Part shown: piece by piece, positions 7,939 to 16,202 of the stretch | Position numbering within the stretch: the first letter of the stretch is position 1 | How the letters are laid out: every line of letters starts with the position of its first letter | Source of the DNA: Pseudomonas sp. RIT-PI-r | Lineage (GTDB): Bacteria > Pseudomonadota > Gammaproteobacteria > Pseudomonadales > Pseudomonadaceae | Assembly: GCF_001297015.1 (NCBI RefSeq) | Contig: NZ_LIGE01000025.1 | Location: forward strand, 62,001 to 126,000 | Length of the DNA stretch: 64,000 nt | Direction: 5' to 3' | Translations under genes and position numbers: made by a program | The notes under the pieces: generated by a model | Told to the model about the DNA's origin: nothing | Database searches by the model: none | The model's input: only the letters and a program-made list of their open reading frames with translations

Positions 7939-9714
7939 ATGAAGATGGCGAAGGCCCCAGCCACCGCTCCGTTATTCAAGGCTTTGGGTGACTATAAAAG
8001 CATCCTGATCAGCGTCGGCTGCTTTACCGCGCTGATTAACGTGCTGATGCTGGTGCCCTCCATCTATATGCTTCAGGTCTATGACCGGGTGCTGTCGTCG
8101 CAGAACGAAACGACCCTGGCGATGCTGTCGTTGATGGTCGTCGGCTTCTTTGCCTTCATCGGCATGCTGGAAGTGATCCGCAGCTTTATCGTGATCCGCA
8201 TCGGCAGCCAGTTGGAGCGCCGCTTCAACCTGCGTGTTTACCAAGCGGCGTTTGAACGCAATCTGTTCAAGGGCGAGGGCAACGCCGGGCAATCCCTGGG
8301 CGACCTGACGCACATTCGCCAATTCGTCACTGGGCCGGCGCTGTTCGCGTTCTTCGATGCACCGTGGTTCCCGGTCTATCTGTTTGTGATCTACCTGTTC
8401 AACGTCTGGCTCGGCGTGCTCGCTACCGCGGGCGCACTGTTGCTGATAGGGCTGGCGTGCCTGAACGAATACATGACCAAAAAGCCGCTGGGCGAAGCCG
8501 CCGGTTATTCGCAGAAGTCCAGCCAGTTGGCCACCAGCCATTTGCACAACGCCGAAACCATTCAGGCGATGGGCATGCTCGGTTCCCTGCGTAAACGCTG
8601 GTTCCAGGTGCACTCGCGCTTCCTCGGCCTGCAAAATCAGGCCAGTGACACCGGTGCGGTGATCAGCTCTCTCAGCAAAACCCTGCGTCTGTGCCTGCAA
8701 TCGCTGGTGTTGGGGCTGGGCGCATTGCTGGTGATCAAGGGTGACATGACCGCCGGGATGATGATCGCCGGTTCGATTCTGATGGGTCGTGTACTGAGCC
8801 CGATCGACCAGTTGATAGCCGTGTGGAAACAGTGGAGCGGGGCGAAGCTGGCTTACCGCCGTCTCGATGCACTGCTGCAAGCGTTTCCGCCCAGCGACGA
8901 CGCCATGGCGCTGCCGCCGCCGAAAGGCCAGATCACCTTCGAACAGGTCAGCGCCGGCCCACCGGGGCAACGTGCGGCGACCCTGCAAATGGTCAATTTC
9001 AATCTGAATGCCGGCGAAGTGCTCGGCGTGCTCGGCGCCTCCGGCTCGGGCAAATCAACCCTGGCGCGGGTGCTGGTTGGTGTCTGGCCGACGCTGGGTG
9101 GCACTGTGCGTCTGGATGGCGCTGATATTCATCGCTGGAACCGCGACCAGCTCGGCCCGTACATCGGCTACCTGCCGCAAGACATCGAGCTGTTCAGCGG
9201 CAGCATCGCCGAGAACATCGGCCGTTTCAGCGAGGCCGATCCACAGAAGGTCGTTGCCGCCGCGCAACAGGCCGGCGTGCACGAAATGATCCTGCGCCTG
9301 CCGCAAGGCTATGACACGCAACTGGGCGAGGACGGCAGTGGCTTGTCCGGCGGCCAGAAGCAGCGCGTGGCCCTGGCGCGTTCAATGTACGGCACGCCGA
9401 GCCTGGTAGTGCTGGATGAACCGAACTCTAACCTCGACACCGTCGGCGAAGCAGCGCTGGCCAGCGCCATTGCCGCGCTCAAAGCCCAAGGCACCACGGT
9501 GGTGCTGGTGACGCATCGCTCTTCGGTGCTGGCCCAGGCTGATAAATTGCTGGTGCTCAACGACGGTCGCTTGCAGGCGTTTGGCCCAAGTCAGGACGTG
9601 CTCAAGGCACTCTCCGGCCAGCAAGAACAACAACGGGAAAAAGCTGCACAGGCACCGGGCGGGCTCAGCATGAGCCGACAGTATCAGCCCTCGACAAGGA
9701 ATTCGGGTGTATGA
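7939..9714 (+). CDS. aprD: Type I secretion ABC transporter AprD
   Basis: A 591-residue inner-membrane exporter half-transporter. The N-terminal part (roughly residues 20-310) holds the transmembrane domain, and the C-terminal part the ATPase with Walker A (GASGSGKSTLARVL), the ABC signature (LSGGQKQRVALARS) and Walker B (LVVLDEPNSNLD). It lacks the N-terminal C39 peptidase-like domain, as expected for PrtD/AprD transporters that recognise C-terminal signals. ATG 7939 has AGGAAG five bases upstream; the longer reading from 7906 is less likely. The stop overlaps the aprE start by four bases (ATGA). It should export AprA and the two lipases. Confidence 0.96.
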   Translation: MKMAKAPATAPLFKALGDYKSILISVGCFTALINVLMLVPSIYMLQVYDRVLSSQNETTLAMLSLMVVGFFAFIGMLEVIRSFIVIRIGSQLERRFNLRVYQAAFERNLFKGEGNAGQSLGDLTHIRQFVTGPALFAFFDAPWFPVYLFVIYLFNVWLGVLATAGALLLIGLACLNEYMTKKPLGEAAGYSQKSSQLATSHLHNAETIQAMGMLGSLRKRWFQVHSRFLGLQNQASDTGAVISSLSKTLRLCLQSLVLGLGALLVIKGDMTAGMMIAGSILMGRVLSPIDQLIAVWKQWSGAKLAYRRLDALLQAFPPSDDAMALPPPKGQITFEQVSAGPPGQRAATLQMVNFNLNAGEVLGVLGASGSGKSTLARVLVGVWPTLGGTVRLDGADIHRWNRDQLGPYIGYLPQDIELFSGSIAENIGRFSEADPQKVVAAAQQAGVHEMILRLPQGYDTQLGEDGSGLSGGQKQRVALARSMYGTPSLVVLDEPNSNLDTVGEAALASAIAALKAQGTTVVLVTHRSSVLAQADKLLVLNDGRLQAFGPSQDVLKALSGQQEQQREKAAQAPGGLSMSRQYQPSTRNSGV

Positions 9715-11060
9715 GCAGCACAAGCATGAACACTGAAAACGAAGCGAGCATGGAGCACGCGTACATCACCGAACGTCCCGAGCGCGACGCTAAATTCTTC
9801 GCGCGCATGGGCTGGATTCTGGCGATCGTCGGTGCCGGTAGTTTCTTCACCTGGGCGGCATTGGCGCCGCTGGATCAAGGCATTCCGGTGCAAGGCACCG
9901 TGGTGGTCTCGGGCAAGCGCAAAGCCGTGCAGTCAATGAGCAGCGGCGTGGTCAGCCGGATTCTGGTGCGCGAAGGCGAAATCGTGAAGCAGGGCCAGCC
10001 GTTGTTCCGCCTCGATCAAACGCAAGTCGCCGCCGACGTGCAGTCGCTGCAAGCGCAGTACCGCATGGCCTGGGCCAGCCTCGCGCGTTGGCAGGCCGAG
10101 CGCGACAACCTCAAGCAAGTGACCTTTCCGGCAGAGTTGAGCAACGACCCGGACCCGCGCCTGGCACTGGTTCTGGAAGGGCAGCGGCAACTGTTCAGCA
10201 GCCGTCGCGAGGCGTTCTATCGTGAGCAAGCGGCATTGCGCGCGAGCATCGAAGGCGCCACCGCGCAACTGGCCGGCATGCGCCGCGCCCGCACCGATCT
10301 GAATGCCCAGGCCGACTCGTTGCAACAACAGTTGAGCAACCTGCAACCGCTGGCCGACAACGGTTACATTCCGCGCAACCGTTTGATGGAATACCAGCGT
10401 CAACTGTCGCAAGTGCAGCAACAACTGGCGGAAAACACCGGCGAAAGCGGCCGCGTCGAGCAGGGTATCCTCGAATCGCGCCTGAAACTGCAACAGCACG
10501 GCGAGGAATACCAGAAGGAAGTCCGCACGCAACTGGCCGAGGCGCAACTGAAAAGCGTCACCCTGTCGGAGCAACTGACTTCCGCCGGTTTCGACCTGCA
10601 ACACAGCGAAATCATCGCTACCGCCGATGGCGTCGCCGTCAATCTTGGCGTGCACACCGAAGGCGCCGTGGTGCGGCAGGGTGAAACCCTGCTGGAGATC
10701 GTCCCGCAAGGCACCACGCTGGAAGTGGAAGGGCACCTGCCGATCAACCTCATCGACAAGGTCGGCACGCATTTGCCGGTGGACATCCTGTTTACCGCGT
10801 TCAACCAGAGCAAAACCCCGCGTGTACCCGGCGAAGTCAGCCTTATTTCCGCCGACCAGATGGTCGATGAGAAAACCGGCGTGCCTTATTACGTGCTGCG
10901 CAGCAGCGTCAGTGATCAGGCCATGGAAAAACTCAACGGGCTGGTGATCAAGCCCGGCATGCCGGCAGAAATGTTCGTGCGCACCGGCGAACGTTCACTC
11001 CTCAACTATTTGTTCAAACCGCTGCTCGACCGGGCCGGCTCCGCGTTGACCGAAGAATAA
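9711..11060 (+). CDS. aprE: Type I secretion membrane fusion protein AprE
   Basis: A 449-residue HlyD-family adaptor. It has a short cytoplasmic N-terminus, one transmembrane segment (about residues 28-48, GWILAIVGAGSFFTWAAL), a lipoyl-like hairpin region beginning at GIPVQGTVVVSGKRKAVQS, a long Gln/Leu-rich coiled coil (about residues 90-275) and a C-terminal beta-barrel (HLPINLIDKVGTHLPV, then VIKPGMPAEMFVRTGERSLL). It links AprD in the inner membrane to AprF in the outer membrane. Translational coupling to aprD by the ATGA overlap fits a fixed stoichiometry. Confidence 0.96.
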   Translation: MSSTSMNTENEASMEHAYITERPERDAKFFARMGWILAIVGAGSFFTWAALAPLDQGIPVQGTVVVSGKRKAVQSMSSGVVSRILVREGEIVKQGQPLFRLDQTQVAADVQSLQAQYRMAWASLARWQAERDNLKQVTFPAELSNDPDPRLALVLEGQRQLFSSRREAFYREQAALRASIEGATAQLAGMRRARTDLNAQADSLQQQLSNLQPLADNGYIPRNRLMEYQRQLSQVQQQLAENTGESGRVEQGILESRLKLQQHGEEYQKEVRTQLAEAQLKSVTLSEQLTSAGFDLQHSEIIATADGVAVNLGVHTEGAVVRQGETLLEIVPQGTTLEVEGHLPINLIDKVGTHLPVDILFTAFNQSKTPRVPGEVSLISADQMVDEKTGVPYYVLRSSVSDQAMEKLNGLVIKPGMPAEMFVRTGERSLLNYLFKPLLDRAGSALTEE

Positions 11061-11062
11061 GG

Positions 11063-12433
11063 ATGTTCGGCTGTATGAATAAGCTTTCCATGCTCGGAGC
11101 GGCAATGATGCTGCTCGCGAGTCACTCAGCGGTAGCGGCCATGGGGCCGTTTGAGATTTACGAACAGGCGCTGCGCAATGACCCGGTGTTCCTCGGGGCG
11201 ATCAAGGAGCGTGATGCGGGTCTGGAGAACCGCGCCATTGGCCGTGCCGGCCTGCTGCCGCGCCTCGGTTACACCTATAACAAGGGGCGCAACTCGTCGA
11301 AAGCCACTTCCCTGGATGACCGCGCGCGCAACCGCACCGACGACCGCAACTACAGCAGTTACGGCTCGGCCTTGACCCTGCAACAACCGCTGCTTGATTA
11401 CGAGGCTTATGCCGCGTACCGCAAAGGTGTCGCGCAGTCGCTGTTTGCCGACGAAAACTTCCGTGGCAAAAGCCAGGAATTGCTGGTGCGCGTGCTGGAT
11501 AACTACACCAAGGCGCTGTTCGCACAGGATCAGATCGACATCGCTCAGGCGAAGAAGAAAGCGTACGAGCAGCAGTTCCAGCAGAACGAACACATGTTCA
11601 AGCAGGGCGAGGGCACCCGTACCGACATTCTCGAAGCCGAGTCGCGCTATGAGCTGGCCACTGCCGAAGAGATCGAGGCGCGTAACGAGCAGGATGCCGC
11701 GCTGCGTGAATTGGGCGCACTGGTCGGCGCACCGGCGGTGGATATCGGCGATCTGGCGCCACTGGATCAGAACTTCCAGACCTTCGCCCTGCAACCGGCC
11801 AATTACGATACCTGGCACGAGATGGCGGTCAGCAACAACCCGAATCTGGCTTCGCAACGTCAAGCCGTGGAAGTTGCGCGCTACGAAGTGGAGCGTAATC
11901 GTGCCGGGCATCTGCCGAAAATCAATGCCTATGCCTCGATGCGCCAGAACGAGTCGGAAAGCGGCAACACCTATAACCAGCGCTACGAAACCAACACCAT
12001 CGGTTTTGAAGTCAGCGTGCCGTTGTATGCCGGTGGCGGTGTGTCGGCGTCCACGCGTCAGGCCAGCCGCAGCATGGAACAGGCGGAGTACGAGCTTGAT
12101 GGCAAGACGCGCGAGACGTTGATCGAACTGCGTCGGCAGTTCAGCGCCTGCCTGTCCGGAGTGAGCAAATTGCGTGCTTATCAGAAAGCGCTGAGCTCGG
12201 CTGAAGCGCTGGTGGTGTCCACCAAGCAGAGCATTCTCGGTGGTGAGCGGACCAACCTCGACGCACTGAACGCCGAGCAGCAGCTGTTCACCACGCGCCG
12301 TGATCTGGCGCAGGCGCGGTACGACTACTTGATGGCCTGGACCAAGTTGCATTACTACGCCGGGACCTTGAACGAGCAGGATCTGGCGCGGGTGGATGAG
12401 GCTTTTGTGGTCGCTCAACAGCCCTCACCCTAA
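11063..12433 (+). CDS. aprF: Type I secretion outer membrane channel AprF (TolC family)
   Basis: A 456-residue outer membrane efflux protein with a signal peptide ending SAVAAMG and TolC-type repeats (FEIYEQALRNDPVFLGAIKE; PNLASQRQAVEVARYEVERN). It forms the exit channel with AprD and AprE. Two starts are possible: 11063, two bases after aprE, or ATG 11075, which gives the more compact signal peptide MNKLSMLGAAMMLLASHSAVA. The last codons (QQPSP, then TAA) lie inside the copy of the GC-rich palindrome that opens the downstream repeat array. The natural C-terminus has therefore probably been replaced or trimmed by that element. Confidence 0.95.
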   Translation: MFGCMNKLSMLGAAMMLLASHSAVAAMGPFEIYEQALRNDPVFLGAIKERDAGLENRAIGRAGLLPRLGYTYNKGRNSSKATSLDDRARNRTDDRNYSSYGSALTLQQPLLDYEAYAAYRKGVAQSLFADENFRGKSQELLVRVLDNYTKALFAQDQIDIAQAKKKAYEQQFQQNEHMFKQGEGTRTDILEAESRYELATAEEIEARNEQDAALRELGALVGAPAVDIGDLAPLDQNFQTFALQPANYDTWHEMAVSNNPNLASQRQAVEVARYEVERNRAGHLPKINAYASMRQNESESGNTYNQRYETNTIGFEVSVPLYAGGGVSASTRQASRSMEQAEYELDGKTRETLIELRRQFSACLSGVSKLRAYQKALSSAEALVVSTKQSILGGERTNLDALNAEQQLFTTRRDLAQARYDYLMAWTKLHYYAGTLNEQDLARVDEAFVVAQQPSP

Positions 12434-13020
12434 CCCTCTCCCAGAGGGAGAGGGGACTGATCGGGGGATATTGCAGACGTACACCGACCTGAACGAGCGT
12501 CACCCGAATCCAACACCGACGCGGTGTTTCAGGTCGATGCACGACGCAAGACATCTCGGTCAGCTCCTTCTCCCTCGGGGAGAGGGCTGGGGTGAGGGAA
12601 ATGCTCTACCGAATCCATAATCGACGCGGTGTTTAAGGTCGATGCACGACGTAAGACACCTCGGTCAGCTCCCTCTCCCTCGGGAGAGGGCTGGGGTGAG
12701 GGAAATGCTCTACCGAATCCATAATCGACGCGGTGTTTCAGGTCGATGTAAGACGCAAGACACCTCGGTCAGCTCCTTCTCCCTCGGGGAGAGGGCTGGG
12801 GTGAGGGAAATGCTCTACCGAATCCATAATCGACGCGGTGTTTCAGGTCGATGCACGACGTAAGACACCTAGGTCAGCTCCCTCTCCCTCGGGGAGAGGG
12901 TTGGGGTGAGGGAAATGCTCTACCGAATCCATAATCGACGCGGTGTTTCAGGTCGATGTAAGACGCAAGACACCTCGGTCAGCTCCCTCTCCCTCGGGGA
13001 GAGGGCTGGGGTGAGGGGGA
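12420..13020. repeat. Tandem array of about five 105-bp units with palindromic core
   Basis: The phrase CAGCTCC(T/C)TCTCCCTCGGG recurs at 12561, 12666, 12770, 12875 and 12980, giving periods of 105, 104, 105 and 105. Each unit holds a palindrome (CCCTCTCCCTCGGGGAGAGGG) and the conserved text ATAATCGACGCGGTGTTT. A partial unit and an inverted copy precede it at 12420-12560. Units at 12666 and 12875 share GCACGACGTAAG, while those at 12770 and 12980 share GTAAGACGCAAG, so a two-unit block seems to have been duplicated. It fills the whole aprF-pspA gap. Short reading frames inside it are repeat artefacts. Confidence 0.9.
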
Positions 13021-13063
13021 CAGGCAACACCGCAAAAGAACCTGCATAAAACAATAAAAGTGA

Positions 13064-16024
13064 GTGGTGAACATGGACGTACGCATCAAGCCGATTTCGG
13101 TCGGCACCCTGCTGCTTGTGATTTCTGCAAACCAGGTTCAGGCGCAATACCTGGAAACCGGTAAACCCGGCGACGCCGCCAGTTGGCGCAGTGCCGAATT
13201 CCTCCGTGACTGGGGTCTGGAGCGCATGCAGGCCGACCAGGCCTACGCCGCCGGCATCACTGGCAAAGGCGTGAAAATCGGCGCGCTCGATTCCGGTTTC
13301 GCTGCCGACCACCCGGAGTTCGCCACGGATCGTTATCACCCGGTACTGGCGAGCGGAAGCTACGTTGACGGCACGCTGTTCAACGTCGATGGCACCCTCA
13401 ATCCCAACAACGACTCCCACGGCACTCACGTGGTCGGCACCATGGGCGCCTCGCGCGATGGCGGCGGCATGCACGGCGTGGCGTACAACGCGCAGATCTA
13501 CGTCGGCAACACCAACAAGAACGACAGCTTCCTGTTCGGCCCGAATCCCGATCCACGTTATTTCAAAGCGGTGTACGACGCCTTGGCCGATGCTGGCGTG
13601 CGGGCGATCAATAACAGTTGGGGCAGCCAGCCGCCGGATGTCAGCTACCGCACCCTCGCGGATCTTCACGCCGCCTACGCGCAGCACTGGAACCAAGGTA
13701 CCTGGCTCGACGCCGCTGCCGATGTCTCGCGGCGTGGCGTGATCAACGTGTTCAGCGCCGGCAACAGCGGCTACCCGAATGCCAGCGTGCGCTCGGCGCT
13801 ACCGTACTTTCAGCCGGATCTGGAAGGTCATTGGCTGGCGGTGTCCGGGCTCGATCAGAGCAATCAGCAGAAGTACAACCAGTGCGGCATCGCCAAGTAT
13901 TGGTGCATTACCACACCGGGGGCGAAGATCGACAGCACCATTCCCGGCGGCGGTTACGCGATCAAGTCCGGCACCTCAATGTCGGCGCCGCACGCCACCG
14001 GCGCTCTGGCGCTGGTGATGGAGCGCTACCCGTACATGAACAATCAGCAGGCGCTGCAAGTGCTGCTGACCACTGCCACGCAACTGGACGGTTCGGTGAC
14101 CGACGCACCGACAGAACGAGTCGGTTGGGGCGTGGCCAACCTGCAGCGGGCGATGCGCGGCCCGGGGCAATTACTTGGCGCGTTTGACGCGAATCTGCCT
14201 GCCGGACAGCGCGATGTCTGGAGCAACGACATCTCGGATAACGCACTGATCCAGCGTCAGCGCGAAGACCTCGCCGAACACAGTGCCTGGCAGCAGACCC
14301 TGCAGGCCAAAGGTTGGCAAAACGGCATCCCCAGCGGCGCCAGTCAGCAGGATCAGACCGATTACGCGGTCGGCATGGCCCGTGATGCAGCGGCAGCGAC
14401 GCGGGTGTATCAAGGCAGCCTGATCAAGTCCGGCGGTGGGCAACTGCTCCTCAGCGGCGACAACACCTATCGCGGCCCGACCACGGTCAACGGCGGTTTG
14501 CTCACGGTCAACGGCTCGCTGACCTCGGCGGTGACGGTCAACGCCAGCGGCACCCTCGGCGGTTCCGGGAGCATCGGCGCATTGCTCGCCAACAGCGGCG
14601 GTCGCGTGGCGCCGGGCAATTCCATCGGCACCTTGAACGTGGCTGGCGATGTGACTTTCGCAGCGGGTTCGACCTACGCGGTGGAACTGTCGCCCACCGC
14701 CAGTGACCGCATCGTCGCCGGCGGCAGCGCGACCATCAGCGGCGCTACCGTCAGCCTGTCACTGGAAAACAGCCCGACGCTGCTGAGTACTGCCCAAGTG
14801 CAAAGTCTGCTCGGCCATCAGTACAACATTCTGCAAGCGGCCGGCGGCATTCAGGGCCAGTTCGGCGCGGTGTTGCCCAACTACCTGTTCATCGGCGGCA
14901 GCCTCGATTACGCCGCCAGCGGCATTCAACTCAACATCGAACGTAATGCCACATCCTTCGCCAGTGTTGGCCAAACCCCGAACCAACGCTCGGTGGCCGC
15001 TGCGATCGAAGGGCTGGGCGCCGCTAACCCGGTGTTCGAAAGCCTGCTGCTGTCGTCATCCGCGGCATCCGCGCAACAGGCGTTTCAACAATTGAGCGGC
15101 GAAATCTACCCGGCGCTCGGTTCGATGCTGATCAACGACAGTCGTCAATTGCGCGATGCCGTGGACGAGCGTTTGCACAACGCGACGGCGGCGCAAAGCA
15201 ATGGCTGGATCAAAGCACTCGGCGCCTGGGGCAGCACCGATTCAAGCCACGACACGGCGGGTTACAGCACTTCGATTGGCGGCTTGCTGGCTGGTGTCGA
15301 CGGCGCGCTGGATGAGCAGACACGCATTGGTCTGGTGACGGGTTACAGCGACAGTTCGTTGAGCATGGGCTCGGGCACGCATTCTTCGGCCAAGGTCGAC
15401 AGCTATCACCTCGGCGCCTACGCGGGCCACGACATCGGCGCGTGGCGACTGAGCACTGGCGCGGCGTACAGCTGGCATCGCGGCGACGTCAAACGTGATC
15501 TGCAGTACGGCGAGGTCAGCGCCAAACAGAAGGCCAAGGTCGATGCGAGCACCACGCAAGTGTTCGGCGAAGCGGCGTATCAACTTCACCTGCAACCGTT
15601 GGCGCTGGAGCCGTTCGCCAACCTCGCCTATGTGCACGTCGACACGGAAGGGTTTACCGAGAAGGGCGATGCCGCCGCGCTGAAAAGCTCGGGCGATCAG
15701 CGTGACGCGGTGCTCAGCACCCTCGGCGTACGAGCGATCAAGACCTTCAATCTGTCGCCGGCGCAATCGCTCGATGTCAGCGGCCATCTCGGCTGGCAAC
15801 ACAGCCTCAGCGACATCGATGCCGAGCAACACCTGCGCTTCGCCAGCGGCGGCACGCCTTACCGTGTCGAGAGTTCGGCGCTGGTGCGCGACGCCGCGCT
15901 GGTCGGCGTGCAAGCCAGTCTGGCGCTGAGCCGCGACGTACGCATGAACCTTGATTACAACGGACAACTGGCCAGTCGCGAGAAGCTTCATGGCGTTGGC
16001 CTGAGCCTGAACTGGCAGTTCTAA
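13064..16024 (+). CDS. pspA: Subtilisin-like serine protease autotransporter (PspA-like)
   Basis: A 986-residue type Va autotransporter. The signal peptide ends NQVQA. The S8 domain has Asp (ALDSG, residue 76), His (SHGTHVVG, residue 119) and Ser (SGTSMSAPHA, residue 305). An autotransporter-associated repeat follows (SGDNTYRGPTTVNGGLL), then a beta-helix linker and a C-terminal barrel from about residue 710 ending NWQF, with terminal Phe. GTG 13064 and ATG 13073 are both possible starts; neither has a strong ribosome site. It is highly similar to the next gene, so a tandem duplication is clear. The paired autotransporters between aprDEF and a lipase gene match the PspA/PspB order known from P. 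fluorescens strains. Confidence 0.92.
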   Translation: MVNMDVRIKPISVGTLLLVISANQVQAQYLETGKPGDAASWRSAEFLRDWGLERMQADQAYAAGITGKGVKIGALDSGFAADHPEFATDRYHPVLASGSYVDGTLFNVDGTLNPNNDSHGTHVVGTMGASRDGGGMHGVAYNAQIYVGNTNKNDSFLFGPNPDPRYFKAVYDALADAGVRAINNSWGSQPPDVSYRTLADLHAAYAQHWNQGTWLDAAADVSRRGVINVFSAGNSGYPNASVRSALPYFQPDLEGHWLAVSGLDQSNQQKYNQCGIAKYWCITTPGAKIDSTIPGGGYAIKSGTSMSAPHATGALALVMERYPYMNNQQALQVLLTTATQLDGSVTDAPTERVGWGVANLQRAMRGPGQLLGAFDANLPAGQRDVWSNDISDNALIQRQREDLAEHSAWQQTLQAKGWQNGIPSGASQQDQTDYAVGMARDAAAATRVYQGSLIKSGGGQLLLSGDNTYRGPTTVNGGLLTVNGSLTSAVTVNASGTLGGSGSIGALLANSGGRVAPGNSIGTLNVAGDVTFAAGSTYAVELSPTASDRIVAGGSATISGATVSLSLENSPTLLSTAQVQSLLGHQYNILQAAGGIQGQFGAVLPNYLFIGGSLDYAASGIQLNIERNATSFASVGQTPNQRSVAAAIEGLGAANPVFESLLLSSSAASAQQAFQQLSGEIYPALGSMLINDSRQLRDAVDERLHNATAAQSNGWIKALGAWGSTDSSHDTAGYSTSIGGLLAGVDGALDEQTRIGLVTGYSDSSLSMGSGTHSSAKVDSYHLGAYAGHDIGAWRLSTGAAYSWHRGDVKRDLQYGEVSAKQKAKVDASTTQVFGEAAYQLHLQPLALEPFANLAYVHVDTEGFTEKGDAAALKSSGDQRDAVLSTLGVRAIKTFNLSPAQSLDVSGHLGWQHSLSDIDAEQHLRFASGGTPYRVESSALVRDAALVGVQASLALSRDVRMNLDYNGQLASREKLHGVGLSLNWQF

Positions 16025-16040
16025 GCAAGATATCCCGGCA

Positions 16041-16146
16041 ATGATCGTTCCCACGCTCTGCGTGGGAATGCCTCTAGGGACGCTCTGCGTCCAGTGACGC
16101 GGAGCGTCAAGGGCTGCATTCCTTTGCTGCGCGTGGGAACGATCAT
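16041..16146. repeat. Perfect 16-bp inverted repeat with nested palindromes
   Basis: ATGATCGTTCCCACGC at 16041-16056 is the exact reverse complement of 16131-16146. Inside lie CCCACGCTCTGCGTGGG and GACGCTCTGCGTC...GACGCGGAGCGTC. A further half copy (CTGCGTGGGAACGATCA) follows to 16168. This is a Pseudomonas REP-type element between the two autotransporter genes and could form a long mRNA hairpin. Confidence 0.8.
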
Positions 16147-16202
16147 TGCTCTGCGTGGGAACGATCAGGATTTTTCGCAACATCACTAAGGAAGGTCGCT
16201 GG

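Noticed and set aside
12396..12863. Short frames within the 105-bp repeat array
   Set aside because: Their products are repeats of the same phrase set by the DNA unit; they reflect the array and not genes.
12420..13020. CRISPR array
   Set aside because: The parts between the palindromes are also conserved, the period is 105 bases and no cas genes are present.
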